A DNA stretch of 11,603 bases from Gammaproteobacteria bacterium. GTDB taxonomy: Bacteria > Gemmatimonadota > Gemmatimonadetes > Longimicrobiales > Gaopeijiaceae. A program made the position numbers and the translations under genes. The DNA lies in the NCBI GenBank assembly GCA_009843625.1, contig VYDD01000260.1, forward strand, positions 1-11,603, given 5' to 3'. The notes under the pieces are model-generated. The model had not been told where the DNA came from. It worked only from the letters and a program-made list of their open reading frames with translations, and did not search any database. Of this stretch, positions 1 to 6,585 are shown in pieces (within the stretch, counting starts at the first letter, position 1; every line of letters starts with the position of its first letter).

Positions 1-1044
1 ACCGCAGCGCTCGAGCGCGCAGCGGCCAACATCGCCGCCTTCCACCGCGCGCAACTGCCGGCCGACTGGGAGATGGAGACCGAGCCGGGCGTGGTGGTCG
101 GGCGGCGCCGGGTCCCGCTGGCCAGGGCCGGAGTGTACGCGCCGGGCGGCCTGGCCGCCTACCCGTCGAGCGTCCTGATGGGGGTGATCCCCGCCCGCGA
201 AGCCGGGGTCGGGGAGGTGGTGGTGTGCTCCCCGCCCGGGCCTGACGGCGAACCCCCCGGGGCCGTCCTGGCGGCGTGCGCGCTGGCGGGCGCTTCCCGG
301 CTGTTCGCAGTGGGGGGGGCGGGCGCGGTGGCGGCCATGGCATACGGCACCGAGTCGGTACCTGCGGTCGACGCGGTGGTGGGGCCGGGAAACCGCTGGG
401 TCACCGAGGCCAAGCGGCAGGTGGCGGGCGACGTGGTCATCGATGCGCCCGCCGGGCCCTCCGAGATTGCCGTGGTGGCGGACGGCACCGCGCCCGCCCG
501 GCTGGTCGCGCTCGAGATGGCCGCCCAGGCCGAGCACGACCCCGACGCATCGGCCGTGCTGATCACGCCCAGCGCCCGGCTCGCATCCGCGGCGCGGCGG
601 GAGCTCGTAGCGGTCGTGGCGGAGTCGGCGCGGCGGCAGGTGGTCGGCGAGGCGCTGGCAGCCCGCGGCGCGATCGTTCTGACGCGCTCGCTGGACGAGG
701 CCACCGGCTTCGCCCGCGAGTACGCGCCCGAACACCTCGCCCTCTACGTCGCCGACCCGGACGCGGCCATGGAGCAGGTGCCCACCGCAGGCACGGTCTT
801 CCTGGGCCCTGCCAGCTCGGTCGCCTTCGGAGACTACATGACCGGCGCCAACCACGTCCTTCCCACCGGGGGCCTGTCGCGGTCGTATTCGGGCCTGTCG
901 GCCGACCACTTCGTGCGCTCGTTTACCTGGCAGCGCATTCTACCCGAGGCGGCCGCGTCGCTGGCGCCTCCGGTGGCTCGCCTCGCCCGGCTGGAAGGAC
1001 TCCCCGGACACGCCGAGACCGCTCTTGCAAGGATCACCCCATGA
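1..1044 (+). CDS. hisD: Histidinol dehydrogenase, 5'-truncated by window edge
   Basis: HisD carries out the last two steps of histidine synthesis in the cytoplasm: NAD-dependent oxidation of L-histidinol to histidinal and then to L-histidine, with a zinc ion. The frame is open from base 1, so the true start lies upstream; 347 residues are visible against about 430 for the family. Hallmarks seen: GPGNRWVTEAKRQV near 388-423, AGPSE near 451-465, and AQAEHDPD, whose Gln (526-528) and His (535-537) match zinc ligands of the E. coli enzyme. The catalytic Glu-His pair lies in APEHL (730-735). GDY (Asp at 832-834), NHVLPT, and EGLPGHAE (His at 1009-1011) supply the other ligands. The usual Ser-Pro-Glu before GDY is replaced by Ser-Ser-Val-Ala-Phe, which I read as lineage variation. 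The stop overlaps the hisC start (ATGA), implying coupled translation. Identification is firm; only the N-terminus is missing. Confidence 0.97.
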   Translation, partial: TAALERAAANIAAFHRAQLPADWEMETEPGVVVGRRRVPLARAGVYAPGGLAAYPSSVLMGVIPAREAGVGEVVVCSPPGPDGEPPGAVLAACALAGASRLFAVGGAGAVAAMAYGTESVPAVDAVVGPGNRWVTEAKRQVAGDVVIDAPAGPSEIAVVADGTAPARLVALEMAAQAEHDPDASAVLITPSARLASAARRELVAVVAESARRQVVGEALAARGAIVLTRSLDEATGFAREYAPEHLALYVADPDAAMEQVPTAGTVFLGPASSVAFGDYMTGANHVLPTGGLSRSYSGLSADHFVRSFTWQRILPEAAASLAPPVARLARLEGLPGHAETALARITP

Positions 1045-2168
1045 CCCCGTTTCCCCGCGAAGGCTTTCGCGCTCTCAGGCGCTACACCCCGATCGAGGAC
1101 CCGGTTGAAATCGAGCTCTCCGACAACACCAACCTCTGGGGTTGCCATCCCGACGCTCTTGCGGTGATGCGCGACGCCGCCTCGGGCGACATCTCCAACT
1201 ATCCGCAGGCCTACTCGAGCGATCTGCGCGACGCCGTCGCCGACACGTTCGACGTCCCCGCCGAGTGCGTCATCACCGGATGCGGCTCCGACGATGTTCT
1301 GGACTCGACCTTCCGGGCGGTGTGCGATCCGGGTGCGCGGGTGGCGTTTCCGAACCCCACATTCCTGATGATCCCGCACCTGCTGGTCGTCAACAGCCTG
1401 CAGGGGGTTCCGCTGGGAAACGCGCGCCGGCCGCCCTCGCCCCGGCAGTTGCTTGATGCCGGCGCGGACCTGATCTACGTCTGCACCCCCAACAACCCCA
1501 CCGGAACAGCCCTCTCCCGGGCCTGGATCGAAGAGCTTCTGGACGGCGTGGGATCGACAGGTCCAGTGGTCATCCTCGATGAGGCGTACTACGAGTTCAA
1601 CGTCGCATCCCCCGGCTACGACCCGGGCGACACATCGCTCGTGAAACGCGCGCTCGCGGTTCCGCGCATCATGATCGCGCGCACCTTCTCGAAGGCGTAC
1701 GGTCTCGCCGGGCTGCGCGCAGGGTTCGGCATCGCCCACCCGGATCTGCTGGGCGAAGTCGAGAAGGCCCGCGGTCCCTTCAAGGTCGGTCTGCTCGCCG
1801 AACGGGCGGCGGCGGCGGCGCTGCGCGACCGGTCGGGCTGGCTCGAGCCCACCGTGCGCGAGATCGTCGCGTGCCGCGACCGGCTGGTGGCCGAACTGCG
1901 CCGGCGCGGCGGCGACCCGCTGCCCTCCTCAGCCAACTTCATCATGCTCCCGGTGCCGGCTCCCGCGGTCGAGGTTACGCGGGAGATGATCGCCCGGGGC
2001 ATCGCCGTGCGCCCCTTCCCCAATGTGCCCGGGGTGGGCGAGGCGCTGCGCGTGACGGTGGGCCCCCCGCCGGTCATCGAGCGCTTCATCGAGGCGTGGG
2101 AGGACATCTGCCACCCGGCCGCCGGGGATGCCGGCCAGGAAGCCATCGCGGCGGAGGCCGCCGGATGA
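1041..2168 (+). CDS. hisC: Histidinol-phosphate aminotransferase (class I/II PLP enzyme)
   Basis: HisC converts imidazole-acetol phosphate plus glutamate to L-histidinol phosphate, using pyridoxal phosphate. The product is 375 aa, normal for the family. Visible fold-type I motifs: NNPTG at residues 151-155, ILDEAYYEF with the PLP-contacting Asp180 and Tyr183, and FSKAYGLAGLRAG, where Lys218 should form the Schiff base with PLP. Further support comes from SNYP near residue 53 and a C-terminal LRVTVG segment carrying the expected carboxylate-binding Arg. I chose the ATG at 1041 because it overlaps the hisD stop as ATGA and has AAGGA at 1029-1033, seven bases upstream; the reading frame extends further 5', but only inside hisD. 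The protein could also act on aromatic 2-oxo acids, as some HisC proteins do, but the operon context supports the histidine role. The end overlaps hisH by four bases. Confidence 0.96.
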   Translation: MTPFPREGFRALRRYTPIEDPVEIELSDNTNLWGCHPDALAVMRDAASGDISNYPQAYSSDLRDAVADTFDVPAECVITGCGSDDVLDSTFRAVCDPGARVAFPNPTFLMIPHLLVVNSLQGVPLGNARRPPSPRQLLDAGADLIYVCTPNNPTGTALSRAWIEELLDGVGSTGPVVILDEAYYEFNVASPGYDPGDTSLVKRALAVPRIMIARTFSKAYGLAGLRAGFGIAHPDLLGEVEKARGPFKVGLLAERAAAAALRDRSGWLEPTVREIVACRDRLVAELRRRGGDPLPSSANFIMLPVPAPAVEVTREMIARGIAVRPFPNVPGVGEALRVTVGPPPVIERFIEAWEDICHPAAGDAGQEAIAAEAAG

Positions 2169-2767
2169 CGCTCCGCGTCGGAGTCTTCGACTACGGCGCG
2201 GGCAACCTGCATTCCCTGGTCAAGGCGATCGAGGTCTCGGGCGCGTCCACGCAGGTCTTCACCGACTGCCGGGACGCCCTCGCGGCGGACGCGCTGGTGC
2301 TTCCCGGGGTGGGTTCCTTCGCGACCGCCGCTCGGGCGCTCTCCGGCGGGCGAGACGAGGTCCGCGAGGCGCTGGAGGAGGGCCTGCCGTGCCTGGGGAT
2401 CTGCCTCGGCATGCAGATCCTGTTCGAGGAGAGCGACGAGGGCGGCGGCCCGGGAATCGGCTTTCTGAGGGGACGCGTGGAGCGGCTGCAGGGAGAGATC
2501 GTGCCCCACATGGGATGGAACGACGTGGCCACGGGCGGTGATCCGCTCTTCGCGGACACGCCGGACCTCATCGCCTACTACGCCAACAGCTACGTCTGCA
2601 GGCCGCGGGACGAGGGTTCGGTGACCGCCTGGTCCGAGTACGAGGGCGACCGTTTCGCGGCCGCCGTGCGCCGCGGACGCTGCTGGGGGACCCAGTTCCA
2701 CCCGGAGAAGAGCTCCCGGCCCGGGCTGCGCATCATCGCCAACTTCCTGAAGGAGGCGGCCCGGTGA
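2165..2767 (+). CDS. hisH: Imidazole glycerol phosphate synthase, glutaminase subunit
   Basis: HisH is the class I glutamine amidotransferase subunit that hydrolyses glutamine and channels ammonia to HisF, forming imidazole-glycerol phosphate and AICAR. The protein is 200 aa, typical length. The N-terminus has the family signature FDYGAGNLHS, followed by the oxyanion region LPGVGSF. The nucleophile elbow is GICLGMQ with Cys80, and the rest of the triad is His179 and Glu181 in QFHPEKS. ATG at 2165 overlaps the hisC stop as ATGA and has GGAGG at 2153-2157, seven bases upstream. Its partner HisF is encoded three genes downstream, separated from it by hisA and hisB. All catalytic residues are present, so the subunit should be active. 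Confidence 0.96.
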   Translation: MTLRVGVFDYGAGNLHSLVKAIEVSGASTQVFTDCRDALAADALVLPGVGSFATAARALSGGRDEVREALEEGLPCLGICLGMQILFEESDEGGGPGIGFLRGRVERLQGEIVPHMGWNDVATGGDPLFADTPDLIAYYANSYVCRPRDEGSVTAWSEYEGDRFAAAVRRGRCWGTQFHPEKSSRPGLRIIANFLKEAAR

Positions 2768-2822
2768 CCGGGAGATCGGCGCGGCGCAACCGGCGGCTCG
2801 AAACGACAGCCGGGACCCCGCC

Positions 2823-3536
2823 GTGATCGCCGTCCCCGCCGTCGATCTCAGCGGCGGTCGCTGCGTCCAGTGGGTGGGCGGGCTTCCCGAGACCGAGCAG
2901 GTCTCCCTCCCCGACCCGGCGGCGGTCGCCGCGCGCTGGTGGCGCGAGGGCTTCCGCACCCTGCACGTCGTCGATCTGGACGCCGCGCTGGGCAGGGGCG
3001 ACAACCGCGCCCTGGTGCGCGAACTGATCGCCGGCACGGAGGCGGTCACCCAGTTCGGGGGCGGGGTGCGCGACCGCGAGGGCATCGAGCAGGCGCTCGC
3101 GGCCGGCGCCGACCGGGTCATCGTGGGCACCCGCGCCGTCGAGGATTCCCCGTGGCTCGCCCGCGCAGCGGCGGCTTTCCCCGACCAGGTCGTGGTCGCG
3201 GCCGACATGCGTGACGGGATGGTGCTGCGCCGGGGCTGGACCCGCAGCAGCGAAACCACCATCGAGGACTTTCTGGCGGCGTTGGACGATCTTCCGCTGG
3301 CGGGCGTACTGTGCACGGACGTGGCGCGCGAGGGCCGCGTGCAGGGCAGCGACCTGCGTCGGGCCGGGACCGTCATCCGGGCGTCGCCGCATCCCGTATG
3401 GATGTCCGGGGGTATCAGTTCCCTCGAAGAGCTGCGGCGTCTGGGCGGGATGGGAGCCGCCGGAGCGGTCCTGGGTATGGCCCTCTACGACGGTACCCTG
3501 CCCGCCCGGGCGGTAGCGCGCGACTTCGGCGGATGA
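2823..3536 (+). CDS. hisA: ProFAR isomerase (HisA)
   Basis: HisA is the (beta-alpha)8 barrel that performs the Amadori rearrangement of ProFAR to PRFAR, the substrate of HisHF. The protein is 237 aa, slightly short of the usual 240-245. The two expected catalytic aspartates are visible: Asp8 in PAVDLSGG and Asp128 in VAADMRDG. The two phosphate-binding glycine motifs are also present, FGGGVRD in the first half-barrel and SGGISS in the second. The start is GTG; I see no better in-frame ATG, and the only nearby Shine-Dalgarno-like match is a weak CGGGA at 2811-2815. A 55-base gap after hisH makes this the loosest junction in the operon. Dual HisA/TrpF function (PriA), known from Actinobacteria, cannot be excluded by eye, but nothing here particularly suggests it. 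Confidence 0.94.
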   Translation: MIAVPAVDLSGGRCVQWVGGLPETEQVSLPDPAAVAARWWREGFRTLHVVDLDAALGRGDNRALVRELIAGTEAVTQFGGGVRDREGIEQALAAGADRVIVGTRAVEDSPWLARAAAAFPDQVVVAADMRDGMVLRRGWTRSSETTIEDFLAALDDLPLAGVLCTDVAREGRVQGSDLRRAGTVIRASPHPVWMSGGISSLEELRRLGGMGAAGAVLGMALYDGTLPARAVARDFGG

Positions 3537-3550
3537 GGCAATCGAAAGGC

Positions 3551-3556
3551 AAGGAG
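3551..3556 (+). promoter_or_regulatory. Ribosome binding site that decides the hisB start
   Basis: AAGGAG lies eight bases before the ATG at 3565 but only two bases before the in-frame GTG at 3559. The spacing favours the ATG as the real hisB start, shortening the protein by two residues compared with the longest frame. Confidence 0.65.
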
Positions 3557-3564
3557 CGGTGACG

Positions 3565-4116
3565 ATGGCCCAAATCCTGCGCGAGACCGGCGAGACGCGG
3601 GTCCGCGTCGCAGTGGACCGCGGAGACCGCCCTCCCCGCATCGACACCGGGGACGGCTTTCTCGATCACATGCTCGTGACGTTCGCCCGCTACGCCGGGC
3701 TGGAGCTCGAGGTCGAGGCGCGCGGCGACCTGCACCACCATCTCGTGGAGGACGTGGCGATCGCGCTGGGAATGGCGCTGGCCGACATCGTCCCCGAGCA
3801 TGCGGCGCGCTACGGCTGGGCCCTGGTCCCGATGGACGAGGCGCTGGTCGAGGCCGCGATCGACACCGGCGGGCGGGCGTACTACGTCGGCGATCTGCCC
3901 ACGAGCCTCGCCGATCACTTCTTCCAGAGCCTGTCAACGCATCTCGCCGCGACCCTGCACATCCGCGTCGTCCGGGGCCGCAACCGCCATCACGTGATCG
4001 AGGCCGCGGTGAAGGCGACGGGGTTCGCCCTGCGCCAGGCGCTCGAGGAGGGCGACAGCGTCTTCAGCACCAAGGGCGCGGTGCGGGTCACCCGCGATCC
4101 CGCTCCCGACAACTAG
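3565..4116 (+). CDS. hisB: Imidazoleglycerol-phosphate dehydratase, monofunctional
   Basis: HisB dehydrates imidazole-glycerol phosphate to imidazole-acetol phosphate, using manganese in a large homo-oligomer. The product is 183 aa and holds only the dehydratase; there is no N-terminal phosphatase domain as in the E. coli fusion. Metal-ligand motifs are visible: GFLDHM (His35), HHLVED (His58, His59, Glu62), ADHFFQS (His118) and RHHVIEA (His142, His143, Glu146). Compared with the common family pattern GDLHIDDHHTVED, the segment here is GDLHHHLVED, about three residues shorter, although the HHxxE ligand set survives. The gene lies 28 bases after hisA and seven before hisF, so the dehydratase is encoded between the two barrel enzymes. 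The start was chosen from ribosome binding site spacing. A separate histidinol-phosphate phosphatase is required and is not in this window. Confidence 0.95.
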   Translation: MAQILRETGETRVRVAVDRGDRPPRIDTGDGFLDHMLVTFARYAGLELEVEARGDLHHHLVEDVAIALGMALADIVPEHAARYGWALVPMDEALVEAAIDTGGRAYYVGDLPTSLADHFFQSLSTHLAATLHIRVVRGRNRHHVIEAAVKATGFALRQALEEGDSVFSTKGAVRVTRDPAPDN

Positions 4117-4123
4117 GTCCGGC

Positions 4124-4909
4124 ATGCTCCGCCCGCGCATCGTGGTCTGCCTGGACGTCCGCGACGGACGGGTGGTGAAGGGAACCCGCTTCGTGAACCT
4201 GCGCGACGTGGGCGATCCGGTGGAGCTGGCCGGCCGCTACGAGGCCGACGGGGCCGACGAGGTGGTCTTCCTGGACATCACCGCGTCCCACGAGGGTCGC
4301 GCCACGCTGCTCGACACGGTGCGCAGGACGGCGGAGGCGCTCTTCATCCCGCTGACGGTCGGGGGCGGGGTGGGTACCGTGGACGATGTGGGCGCGCTGT
4401 TGCGGGCCGGCGCCGACAAGGTGAGCGTTAACTCCGCCCTCGCCCGCGAGCCGGAACTCGCCGCCGAGGCCGCGGCGCGCTACGGCAGCCAGTGCCTTGT
4501 CGCCAGCATCGACGCGGCCCGCGAGGGGGATGGATGGCGCGTGTACACGCACGGAGGCAGGTTGCCCAGGGACCTGGACGCGGTCGAGTGGGCTGCAGAG
4601 TGCGCGCGCCGGGGGGCGGGCGAGATCCTGCTCACCAGCATCGACCGGGACGGCTCGCGCATCGGGTACGATCTGGAGCTGACCCGGCAGGTCGCCTCGC
4701 GGGTATCGGTACCCGTGGTGGCCTCCGGCGGGGGCGGTTCAGCGGAGGACGTGCTGGATGTGCTCACCGCGGGAGGAGCTTCGGCCGCCCTGCTGGCCGG
4801 CATCCTTCACGACGGTGTGACCACCGTGACGAACATAAAGTCCGCACTCACGGCGCGCGGGATGTCGATGCGCGCTTCGAACGGCGCTGAAAGGAGCAGC
4901 CAGAGATGA
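4124..4909 (+). CDS. hisF: Imidazole glycerol phosphate synthase, cyclase subunit
   Basis: HisF is the (beta-alpha)8 barrel that uses ammonia from HisH to turn PRFAR into imidazole-glycerol phosphate and AICAR. The product is 261 aa, a normal length. The two catalytic aspartates are at the canonical positions: Asp11 in CLDVRDGRVVKG and Asp130 in ASIDAAR. Other conserved blocks are FLDITAS, LTVGGGVGT, AGADKVSVNS, YTHGGR, AGEILLTSIDRDG and ASGGGG. The last is usually ASGGAG; Gly for Ala in this phosphate loop looks tolerable. ATG at 4124 is seven bases after the hisB stop with only a weak AGG upstream, so translation may depend on ribosomes finishing hisB. The C-terminus runs about ten residues past the conserved core and overlaps hisIE by ATGA. 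Confidence 0.97.
   Translation: MLRPRIVVCLDVRDGRVVKGTRFVNLRDVGDPVELAGRYEADGADEVVFLDITASHEGRATLLDTVRRTAEALFIPLTVGGGVGTVDDVGALLRAGADKVSVNSALAREPELAAEAAARYGSQCLVASIDAAREGDGWRVYTHGGRLPRDLDAVEWAAECARRGAGEILLTSIDRDGSRIGYDLELTRQVASRVSVPVVASGGGGSAEDVLDVLTAGGASAALLAGILHDGVTTVTNIKSALTARGMSMRASNGAERSSQR
4891..4896 (+). promoter_or_regulatory. Ribosome binding site for hisIE inside the end of hisF
   Basis: AAGGAG sits nine bases before the hisIE ATG at 4906, within the last codons of hisF. Together with the ATGA overlap it supports re-initiation at this start. Confidence 0.6.
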
Positions 4910-5670
4910 CCGTCCCACCGGATGCAGGGACCCGAAACGGGCCGCCGGCCACGCTTCCCGGCCGCCACATTCAGCATACCCGCGACCTGGCCTACGTCAG
5001 TTTCGACTCCGATGGCCTCGTTCCCGCGATCGCACAGGACGCCAGGACCGGCGAAATGCTCATGCTGGCGTACGCCAACCGCACCTCTCTCGCCCTGACC
5101 CTGGATACGGGCCAGATGTATTTCTGGTCCCGAAGCAGAAAGGAGATCTGGCGCAAGGGCGCGACATCCGGGAACGTACTGTCGCTGGTATCGCTGCATA
5201 TGGACTGCGATGCCGACGCGGTGCTGGCGAAGGTGCGCCCGGCCGGGCCGGTATGCCACACGGGGACGCGAACCTGCTTCGTCGACCCGGGGAAGCACGA
5301 ACCGGAACCGACCGCCGCCGCGTCCGAGGAGGACGACCCGGAGGGAGGACCCACCTTCCGGGGAGGCGAAGTGCTGGACAATCTCTGGATCACCCTTCGC
5401 TCCCGTGCCGCGGAAATGCCGCCCGGAAGCAACACCGCGCGCCTGCTCGCGGACAGGAATCTCCGCCTCAAGAAGCTGGGCGAGGAGCTGGTGGAGCTGA
5501 CCGTCGCGCTGACCCGGCGCGACCCCGCGGCGATCACCGGGGAAGCCGCCGACCTGCTGTACCACCTGATGGTCGCGCTGCTGGGCGCGGGCGTCTCGCT
5601 CCACTCCGTCGGCGCCGAACTCGCCCGCCGCGCGGGCGACGATCCACCTGGAAGGAGGAATGACCCATGA
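4906..5670 (+). CDS. hisI: Bifunctional PR-AMP cyclohydrolase / PR-ATP pyrophosphatase
   Basis: This HisIE fusion catalyses steps two and three of the pathway: HisE removes pyrophosphate from PR-ATP, and HisI opens the adenine ring of PR-AMP to give ProFAR. The protein is 254 aa. HisI covers about residues 33-130, with GQMYFWSRSRKEIWRKG, the magnesium-type DCDAD cluster (Asp100, 102, 104) and zinc cysteines Cys101, Cys117 and Cys124 (CHTGTRTCF). An acidic, low-complexity linker at about 131-147 leads to HisE at about 155-245. HisE is a MazG-like helical domain, marked by LKKLGEELVEL and EAADLLYHLMVALL. About 30 residues precede the HisI core; no internal ATG offers a shorter start, and AAGGAG plus the ATGA overlap with hisF support 4906. 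It is the last histidine gene of the cluster, and its stop overlaps the next gene. Also called hisIE. Confidence 0.96.
   Translation: MTVPPDAGTRNGPPATLPGRHIQHTRDLAYVSFDSDGLVPAIAQDARTGEMLMLAYANRTSLALTLDTGQMYFWSRSRKEIWRKGATSGNVLSLVSLHMDCDADAVLAKVRPAGPVCHTGTRTCFVDPGKHEPEPTAAASEEDDPEGGPTFRGGEVLDNLWITLRSRAAEMPPGSNTARLLADRNLRLKKLGEELVELTVALTRRDPAAITGEAADLLYHLMVALLGAGVSLHSVGAELARRAGDDPPGRRNDP
5651..5659 (+). promoter_or_regulatory. Strong ribosome binding site for the SPFH gene
   Basis: GAAGGAGGA is close to the full anti-Shine-Dalgarno complement and lies seven bases before the ATG at 5667, inside the end of hisIE. It is the strongest such site in the window, which suggests high or coupled translation of the SPFH protein. 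Confidence 0.65.
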
Positions 5671-6560
5671 CGTCCGCATTGCTTGCCATACTCACCATCA
5701 TCGCCGGCGGGCTCATCCGCCTGTTTTCCACCACCACCGGCCGCAATCCCGGCATGACCCGGCTCATCTCCTACGGGGTGATGGCGGCAGGCGTCGCGCT
5801 GCTGGCGATGAACTCCGTCATCCTGATCGATGTCGGCGAGGTCGGGGTGGAGCACTTTCTGGGACGGGTCAACCAGCGCGCACACGCGCAGGGGGTCCAC
5901 GTCGTGAATCCCCTCGCGAACATCGAGAAGATGTCGGTGCGCGAGCAGAGCTTCCCGCAGGGAGGGACGGTCGAGCGCATCGAAGCCCAGACCAGCGAAC
6001 AGTTGAACGTGACGCTGGAGGTGTCGGTTCTCTATCAGATCGAGGCCAGCCGCACTCCCACGCTCTTTCAGGAGCTGGGGACGGAGCGCCAGATCACGGC
6101 GGCCATCGTCCTCAACTCCGTGCGCAACGGAGTCCGCGACGCGGTCGCGACACGCTCCATCAACGAGATCTTCTCCCCCGACCGGGCGGAGCTGTCCGAC
6201 AACATCGAGGCCGCCATCCAGGCCAGCGCCGAGGACCGCATCAACGTGGTGCAGGCGTTCGTGCGCGACATCCAGGCCCCGGAGGGCGTGCGCCAGGCCA
6301 TCGAGGAGCGCCAGCAGCGCGAACAGCAGGTGGCCCAGGAGCGCTTCCAGACCGAGATCATCCAGGAGCGCGCCCGCCAGCAGATCGAGGAGGCGAGAGG
6401 CATCGCCGAGGCCCAGCGGATCATCTCCGAGGGCCTGACCCCCGAGTACCTGACGTTCCACTACATCGAGAAGCTGGGCGAACTGCCCGCGGGTTCGGTG
6501 GTGTACGTGCCCACCGAGGGCGGGATCCCCCTGATGCGGTCCCTCGGCGGGAGCGACTAG
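5667..6560 (+). CDS. SPFH/prohibitin-family membrane protein
   Basis: A 297-aa SPFH (band 7/prohibitin) protein. The order is: hydrophobic segment at about residues 4-20, a second at about 33-54, SPFH domain at about 55-205, then a Gln/Glu/Arg-rich amphipathic stretch at about 206-255 expected to form a coiled coil, and a short tail. The pattern DVGEVGVEHFLGRV leading to GVHVVNPL and later LNSVRNGVRDAV matches prohibitin-like proteins rather than the HflK/HflC pair, but I cannot assign a symbol. Family members form large ring or cage oligomers at the membrane and often modulate proteases such as FtsH; that role here is inference. Having two N-terminal hydrophobic segments where many family members have one is of interest. 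ATG at 5667 overlaps the hisIE stop (ATGA) behind a strong ribosome binding site, so it is probably co-transcribed with the histidine genes although no metabolic link is evident. Confidence 0.88.
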   Translation: MTSALLAILTIIAGGLIRLFSTTTGRNPGMTRLISYGVMAAGVALLAMNSVILIDVGEVGVEHFLGRVNQRAHAQGVHVVNPLANIEKMSVREQSFPQGGTVERIEAQTSEQLNVTLEVSVLYQIEASRTPTLFQELGTERQITAAIVLNSVRNGVRDAVATRSINEIFSPDRAELSDNIEAAIQASAEDRINVVQAFVRDIQAPEGVRQAIEERQQREQQVAQERFQTEIIQERARQQIEEARGIAEAQRIISEGLTPEYLTFHYIEKLGELPAGSVVYVPTEGGIPLMRSLGGSD

Positions 6561-6585
6561 CGGCCCGCAGACCGCTGCCCGGCTG

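Noticed and set aside
276..1040. In-frame upstream extension of hisC, which would give a 630-residue protein.
   Set aside because: The extension is Arg/Gly-rich and out of frame with hisD, whose catalytic residues are intact. The ATGA overlap and AAGGA site support the start at 1041.
1616..3376. Minus-strand open frame of about 590 codons across hisC, hisH and hisA.
   Set aside because: Ser/Arg/Ala-rich shadow of three conserved genes, with no independent support.
6561..6585. Small GCAG/CTGC inverted repeat after the SPFH gene as a terminator.
   Set aside because: The stem is only four bases, no T-run follows, and the next gene starts at once on the same strand.
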